Source: Phorcus lineatus
Taxonomy: Eukaryota; Mollusca; Gastropoda; Trochida; Trochidae
Reading direction: 5' to 3'
Assembly: GCA_921293015.1 (NCBI GenBank)
Contig: OV121090.1
Span: forward strand, 4,774,001 to 4,838,000
DNA length: 64,000 bases
Shown in pieces: positions 58,502 through 64,000 of this stretch (positions are counted from its first letter, which is position 1; each line of letters begins with the position of its first letter). The notes beneath the pieces were generated by a model. It did no database searches, was not told the DNA's origin, and was given only the letters and a program-made list of their open reading frames with translations. A program made the translations under genes and the position numbers.

Positions 58502-58627
58502 GATAAATAGTTGCGTTTGTAAATTTAGTTTAAAACCGACGGCGTTAGCCGGAGGTTTTAAACGCTTAAATTTTCGGGAGTTGAATAACAATGAATCCCG
58601 GAAATTTTACAAACGCAACTATTTATC
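58502..58627. repeat. Inverted repeat with 22-bp perfect arms and inner hairpins
   Basis: The arm gataaatagttgcgtttgta + aa at 58502-58523 is exactly inverted at 58606-58627. Within the 82-bp interior are two more foldbacks: tttaaaacc(...)ggttttaaa around 58529-58562, and the weaker ttttcggga(...)tcccggaaa around 58571-58604. The nested palindromes suggest a foldback element or structured transcript. Confidence 0.85.
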
Positions 58628-60200
58628 TTCTAAATCAAATACCAAACGAGCCTACTACGAGTTTTCTCTAATTTGAAATTTTATAAGGATTAAATATGTT
58701 ATAGATATTGCTTTATCTCATTTATCCACTATCTAAGTTACTCAACCAACGTTAATGCGATGTACAAATAGATCACAAATTTTAACAAACGAATATTAAT
58801 TATTTCATTTTATTTCTCATTGAACATAAGACTCAATTGGGACGTATTTCAATGCAAAAAGATTGGCAGTTGAAAACATTGAATGAATAAATGTTGAAAA
58901 TAAGGATTGGTAATTATCAAGCCTATGAAATGTCATTATACTTTAAAACATTTTTTGTTAAGGTCATTATCTCGAAACAGAGGTAGCTCCGTCATAAATT
59001 TCTATACAACCTCTGTCTTAATTCGAAGGTTTCTAGTGCACGATATGTAGATCACTGATTGGATGCAATCAATGTTAGTTGTGCAATCAGAGACGCCCTT
59101 TCATTGCACAGGCCTGTGTGACATCAATTTTGGCTGAAATATAGCCAGGTAGATTTAGTTGCAATATTGTCCCGCTAGGGGTAAGTGCCGGAAGACCGAG
59201 AAACCTTCGAGAGAATGTGTTAAAGTTTGATCTTTCAAAATATGCATTACATAATTATAATTGTGAAATTTAACATTAACAGATATTGATCAAATTCATT
59301 TTTATGTAAACAAATCAGTGACAAATTAGTTGGGTGTTTTGGGTTTTTTTTCATAATGACGACTCCTCTCATCCGTGTCGAAACATAAAAAATTAGAACC
59401 TAGAAGAGTTATGTTATAATACCTTTCTTTAACTTTTTTTCTTATTTGTCAAATATTCTGTGAATCTCTTAATTAAACAATGGCGTTAAAACACGTTACA
59501 GTATTTCGTCTGCCATGTGATGAGACCAAAATCTGCCTTCAAAATACCCCCTTCAATAAGTCAACACTGAATTAAAGCAAATATTGACACATGTGCCCAT
59601 TTCTCAATGAAAGTGAAGCAAATGAATGACAAAACTAAATATAATTTAATATACAAAATGCCTTTTCGATGTATCAAAATTGAAAAGAGTGGTTATAAAA
59701 ACATCAATGAAAGCGGTTATAGCATGAGGGAGAATGATTTGGTTGAGTGGTGAAGAAAGGGATGAATAAAGACGAATAAGGAAATGAGGTCATCTATTTT
59801 AACTCTGTATAATTATTTTTAAAAACAAGCAACACGGTGGAATTTCATATGTTAACCTTCATAATTTGGGTATGCTCACTGCAGTCTTATTTTTATGAAT
59901 CCATCAATAATTGTCTTTCATACTGGTTGTGCAAAACCAATTTGACATTACGCAGGTGTGAAATTTTCTTTTCCATCTTTATCTTTATATGCATAAGGTA
60001 AATCTTACAGAATTCAAACATTTATTTGCATCATAAAAATGTCCATGTAGATAATGAGTCTGGATACATCTAGATTTTCGCAACTGTCTCAACGCAAATG
60101 ACTAATGTACAATTTAGAACTACGAAAAAAAATTTTAACACCCTCCAGAGGTAACCTATGGGTAATTTCGTCCACAAACAAGGGCCAGACACAGATTAAT
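58628..60200. other. Intergenic, no recognisable feature
   Basis: AT-rich sequence with no recognised coding or repeat structure. Confidence 0.4.
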
Positions 60201-60204
60201 TTGG

Positions 60205-60400
60205 AAACACTCCCCCATGAGATTCACTACGCCTACACAGGCTGCTTTTCTTTTCTCTAATATATTGAATTCTTCTGGCATGCATCAAAAATGAGCAAAG
60301 AAACATAGGGATTGGAGCCAAGGGATTTGATGCTCAGGTTGTGCTGCCACTCGTTAAAGAATAAAGATGAATCATGGTTGCTTAGACATTTGGAAACCCA
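60205..60400 (+). repeat. Possible diverged copy of the 22.6/28.2-kb repeat block
   Basis: Contains gcatcaaaaatgagcaaaga and gggatttgatgctcaggttg + tgctgcc, comparable to gcatcaaaaattgctacaga and agacttgatgctcaggtttt + gttgcc near 28.27-28.34 kb. The ordered matches are short, so the relation is probable but not certain. Confidence 0.5.
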
Positions 60401-60861
60401 CGTTATAATTGCTGAGAATTGAAAACATTTCTGGATAAATTTCGGATAAACAATAAATTTCAAATGAGCATCAGACAATATTTTTCACATTGTAATTCAC
60501 ATGTTGTTGCATGAATGTTATCGCGTAGAACATTATGCATGTGTGTTTTTTTGTCACCAATAGCTAAAGAAGGTCGAAATAACAATATCAGAATATTTAT
60601 CGCTACCATTTTTAAGTCACTCTTGGTCATGTTAATATGCCATATTTAAATCCCCTTCGGTCACCATTTAATCTTGTTGATTTTCAGTACAAATTCTAAT
60701 TGATCTTTTTCTCCATAAAATCTAAATGCTCAGTCTATTGTTCTTTCTTTCCAATCCTAAGAGTTCTCAATAATCAATTTGCAAATAGGGTCCCCAAATT
60801 AAGCTTAATAATTGCTTTAACATATATATATATATATTTATCATCCAAAACTGTGTTCCAC

Positions 60862-60899
60862 AGGAGATATCGCTTGTGGAAGATCAAGCGATATCTCCT
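60862..60899. repeat. Hairpin, 15-bp perfect arms, 8-nt loop
   Basis: The arm aggagatatcgcttg at 60862-60876 pairs with caagcgatatctcct at 60885-60899 around the loop tggaagat. A third half-copy, aggagatatct, follows at 60900-60910. Confidence 0.92.
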
Positions 60900-60951
60900 A
60901 GGAGATATCTTTTGGCAGTAGATTTTGAACAATGCCCCTCTGGCGTCAAGT

Positions 60952-61048
60952 ATATGACATCACAGTTGTTTTACATCATCAAGTAATGACATCACAATGC
61001 TATGACGTCATAAACACTACGACGTCACAATGCTATGACATCACCGCA
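60952..61048. repeat. Cluster of tatgac(a/g)tca-type words (CRE-like)
   Basis: Five variants of the phrase occur within about 100 bp: tatgacatcacag (60953), taatgacatcacaatgc (60984), tatgacgtcat (61001-61011, full TGACGTCA), acgacgtcacaatgc (61019) and tatgacatcaccgc (61034). The spacing is irregular and the caatgctatgac part also repeats, so it is a degenerate tandem array. TGACGTCA is the CREB/ATF site consensus, but function here is inference. Confidence 0.7.
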
Positions 61049-61130
61049 CTTGGAGTCTTAGGGCAGCACGGTGTTCAGTAATGTTCATTTGTCATTCAAA
61101 TGTAATGGAAAATGATTTTGGATGATAAAT

Positions 61131-61274
61131 AGAATCTCACCCTCGTGTCTTCTGATATCAAATATATCAACACTCGTTGATAAAAGTAAAAATATCCTCG
61201 GCAAGCCTCGGATATTTGTAACTTTTATCAACTCGTGTTGATATATTTGATATCAGAAGACACTTGGGTGAGAT

Positions 61275-61276
<2 letters not shown>
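61131..61276. repeat. Long hairpin, ~67-bp arms, ~12-nt loop
   Basis: The left arm 61131-61197 starts agaatctcaccctcgtgtct; the right arm 61210-61276 ends with the inverse ...agacacttgggtgagattct. Over the arms only a few positions differ (tc/tt in the outer part, tc/ga near cactcgttg, and a 1-bp indel near aaagtaaaa). The inner loop region reads tcggcaagcctc. It directly abuts the (TA)n tract at 61281. Confidence 0.93.

Positions 61277-61280
<4 letters not shown>

Positions 61281-61335
<55 letters not shown>
61281..61335. repeat. (TA)27 microsatellite
   Basis: Uninterrupted TA dinucleotides beside the long hairpin. Open frames translating as YIYIYI across it are artefacts. Confidence 0.97.
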
Positions 61336-61336
<1 letters not shown>

Positions 61337-61339
<3 letters not shown>

Positions 61340-62822
61340 AGACAAAAAATGACACATAGCCATCATTACTCCAACATGTTTCATTGATATCTTCAGGGAG
61401 TCTTACAAAAACAGTTATGACGTTATGATGTCACAATATAATTGACATAACAATGGTATGACGTCACAATATAGCAAGTGGTAGGATGGACACAATATGT
61501 TATTATTCTTAAGCATTAAGTTGAGGTTTTAACATTTATATATATGTTGTGAATGGTATTTTGACAAGCATTAAAGCCACATAAAGTGTCAATAAAATGA
61601 CGCAGTTTCACCTCAATATGAATGAAGATAGGATAAATTTGGATGACACAAAGTAAGTCATGTACAAAATTCACATCTCTTACATCAGATTTATTTGAAG
61701 AGGGATGCTCTAAATGCTAAAATCCATTCACAAATGACATCGAGCTATGTTTTTTTTCATTTTTTCAATGATTTCCGCTTCACTGTAGACCATTTTTCAT
61801 GTACAGCACGCATGGCAAACAAAGGGGTAAATATCTTGCAATGAGTTCAATGTTTAATCTTTGCACGTAGCTCTTCTTTGTGAACCAATTTATGATGATG
61901 GTGGGAAGTAATCAATTTATCTGTTAAATAAGATATCTCAGGAAGCAAAAGTAAACAAGGTAGTTTCATTATTTTAAGCCAAGTCAATATCATCAACTTT
62001 ACGAAATGAAGAAATGGATACAATTCTATCAATCTCACCACCAACTCTGTTACATATTCAATTAACTGAATATTTTAGGCATGGAATATGAATTGATCTC
62101 CGATATTAAACTTCTCGTTCTTAGCAGCTATTGAATCGTCGAAAAAAGGTTTAAGACCGGATTCAGGATATCATTGTTTAAGAGAAGAATCAAATGAGAG
62201 GGAAATTTAAATAAACACTTCGATTCGACTATCAGTACACCTTTTATTCCCAAATTGTTGGATAACTGCAACGACTGACTGGGGAAAGCTTTGAAAAAAT
62301 CATCGAAGCATGACTCGAAATCATTCCAAGTGTGTGACGTACTTTGCGGCCTCTGAAACTACCGTTCTTTTTTTGTCTGTCTTTGTCAGCTAATTCAACA
62401 TGCAAATAGGGGCAATAGCATTACCGATGTATAACTGCCTCATGATATCATCTTTCCTTCTTAGTCATCATATCCACTTTGATAGGAGTGTGACTCTCCC
62501 TGAATTTGTTTTCACTGGTGGGTTTATATATAAAAAGCTTAGAACTTGTGTAGAGTTGTCATATGATGTGATTTTTGCTAAATAATTATTCATTGATATG
62601 GAGTGCAAATTGAAAGTTTTTTATGAACGAGATAGTTCCAGATTAGATAACAAATATATATGTTTAATTTCGTGACAACTAAGTACGGTGAGGAGAAGTA
62701 AGTAAAGTGGATTATTCAGTTGTTGTTATCTTACATTTCTTGTCATCTTATGACACCCTGTGGCTATGTCTCCGTCTTTGAATGTAACAATCAAAGATGT
62801 GACAACATGCCTGGCGCAAGCG
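61337..62822. other. Non-coding, one further TGACGTCA motif
   Basis: tatgacgtcacaatat at 61457-61472 includes TGACGTCA (61459-61466), preceded by tatgatgtcacaatat near 61424. Frames at 61847-62044 (-) and 62400-62585 (+) match no known protein. Nothing else recognised. Confidence 0.45.

Positions 62823-62823
<1 letters not shown>

Positions 62824-62879
<56 letters not shown>
62824..62879. repeat. (TA)n microsatellite, left of MITE copy B
   Basis: About 27 TA units run directly into the cagctg end of the MITE, so the element's TA target site is part of this tract. Confidence 0.97.
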
Positions 62880-62882
<3 letters not shown>

Positions 62883-63471
62883 CTGCATACCAAAAGTTTG
62901 TTCACATACCTGAATATACTAGTGCAAATATCATGTAATTTGAGTTGCCATTGAGGTATCGTGGCGTTGCGAAAAAGAAACGTATAATATTGAATTCTCA
63001 ATACAAATTTGCAGATTCATTCTTCTTTAAGGCAAATGTTTATTGTACCCCCACAATTACCCGTAACAGTTTTGGCAGGTCATTGAGGTGACCAGGGGTC
63101 AAAATTCCGAAAACACTAATTTTTATTTTTATCCATAAAATCCTTTATAACTTATCAACTTCTTTAAAAATTAGTCACGTTTGTTCCTTAGCACAAAGTC
63201 AATGTGATTTGGTTGGTTTTACCTTTAGAGAGTCGATATGGAACATTTTATTTGACATTTAACGAAATCGAAATTTCGAAAATAGGACCCCTTCTGTCTA
63301 TATCAATATGCCAAAATTCGAGTTCAAGAACGGCTATTTCACACATGGACAGTGGGTGACCCATTGTCAGTTTTGCTGAAGTTATTCTATTGACGTTGAA
63401 ACGAAACCCAAATAACATGATATTTGCACTACGATTCAGTGGTAAGTGAACAAACTTTCGGTATGCAGCTG
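62880..63471 (-). mobile_element. MITE copy B, same family as 1638-2259, opposite orientation
   Basis: The left end reads cagctgcataccaaaagttt and the right end reads aaactttcggtatgcagctg (to 63471), flanked by TA (62878-62879 and 63472-63473). The inverted ends match over about 62 bp, including agtgcaaatatcatgt. The body (592 bp) aligns in reverse with copy A: the words gaccaggggtcaaaattccg (63090) and ccccttctgtctat (63288) correspond to copy A sequences near 2030-2060 and 1845-1860. It has no coding capacity. The TIRs here are more alike than those of copy A, so this copy may be younger. Confidence 0.88.
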
Positions 63472-63500
63472 TATGTATATACAATCCTAATATACAATCG

Positions 63501-63502
<2 letters not shown>

Positions 63503-63559
<57 letters not shown>
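63503..63559. repeat. (TA)n microsatellite, right of MITE copy B
   Basis: About 28 TA units bracketed by the direct phrase tatacaatcctaa (63477-63489 with a gta lead, and 63556-63568). Together with 62824-62879 it implies that the MITE inserted into, or seeded, TA tracts. Confidence 0.95.
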
Positions 63560-63563
<4 letters not shown>

Positions 63564-63569
63564 CCTAAA

Positions 63570-64000
63570 AGATTTATGTAAACGTTCCAAACGAGCTACT
63601 TTTTTAAATGATTGTCATCATCGACAAGAAAAGCATTAGCCCCTCTCCTTCTCTTTATTCATTGGTTGAATATTTTTCTTCGAGTTTATTGGTTCATAAT
63701 GATTGGCGTCGGTACAATATACTTTGTAACTCTTGAATGTCAATTATGACCGAATGCTTGACATATTCCGCTAGTGACCAAGGGGTGAAAATGCAATAGA
63801 TGTACTTAGTGACCATTAGATTAAGAATAACTAACCTTTTGATTCAATGCTCTGGTGTACATGCATATTACAATCTATTTACCTATCAATTTATTGCAAA
63901 TACTATAATTCATACCATTATGTGATTGTTTTGCTATCAAAATGTACTCAATATATGTCGTTCTTTGCAGTTATCACATGATCTTAACACAATATCATTT
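63570..64000. other. No recognisable feature
   Basis: AT-rich sequence to the window edge with no coding, RNA or repeat signal recognised. Confidence 0.4.

Larger units (their letters stand above)
60821..61336. repeat. Composite foldback region flanked by (TA)n tracts
   Basis: A short (TA)n at 60821-60837 is followed by tttatcatccaaaa (60838-60851), whose inverse ttttggatgataaa stands at 61116-61129. Inside are a small hairpin (60862-60899) and a cluster of CRE-like words; to the right is a larger hairpin (61131-61276) and a long (TA)n. The arrangement is repeated palindromes within palindromes. It may be a MITE or foldback element inserted into a TA microsatellite. Confidence 0.7.

Noticed and set aside
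61167..63639. Open frames translating to long YIYIYI runs on both strands
   Set aside because: They are translations of (TA)n microsatellites and have no independent coding support.

Overview
This is animal nuclear DNA. It is AT-rich, has GT-AG introns that join exons in frame, and carries microsatellites and decayed animal transposons (mariner, Tc1, 5'-truncated LINEs, MITEs). Nothing suggests bacterial or viral gene organisation. The LINE tails and Tc1 type suggest a lophotrochozoan, most likely a mollusc; this is inference.

Only one gene is well supported. Five exons between 4732 and 11281 (+) encode the C-terminal part of a class C orphan GPCR of the GPR158/GPR179 group. The part covered runs from the last extracellular loop through the final transmembrane helices and a post-TM7 helix to the stop codon. 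All four internal junctions keep the frame, which makes the model strong although the 5' exons lie outside the window or were not recognised. A 39-bp, 15-copy minisatellite that stays open in one frame and a 252-bp MITE with TTAA target sites sit in its last intron. The 3' UTR probably ends near 12.5 kb.

From about 12.5 kb to the end I see no confident cellular gene. The region is layered repeat DNA. A long segment at about 20.5-24.3 kb is repeated collinearly at about 25.0-31.1 kb; the second copy is stretched by a dead Tc1 element (26.4-27.1 kb), a dead mariner (28.9-29.6 kb, minus) and a 41-bp tandem array (30.4-30.8 kb). A mariner relic at 35.8-37.3 kb is split by a LINE 3' fragment. A Tc1 C-terminal fragment lies at 42.4-42.9 kb (minus). 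An intact-ended, internally deleted mariner MITE lies at 49531-50005, and a second LINE 3' end at 55.6-56.4 kb. Shorter dispersed repeats link 32.4 with 48.7 and 49.1 kb, 24.1 with 30.9, 46.5 and 49.3 kb, and 34.4-34.9 with 55.0-55.4 kb.

The last 8 kb is rich in inverted repeats: a perfect 66-bp-arm hairpin at 56.8 kb, a 67-bp-arm hairpin at 61.1 kb beside a long (TA)n, and several TGACGTCA-type palindromes. A ~600-bp MITE family with ~62-bp terminal inverted repeats occurs twice, in opposite orientation, at 1.6-2.3 kb and 62.9-63.5 kb; I cannot place it in a named family. No tRNA, rRNA, CRISPR array or complete autonomous transposon was recognised.
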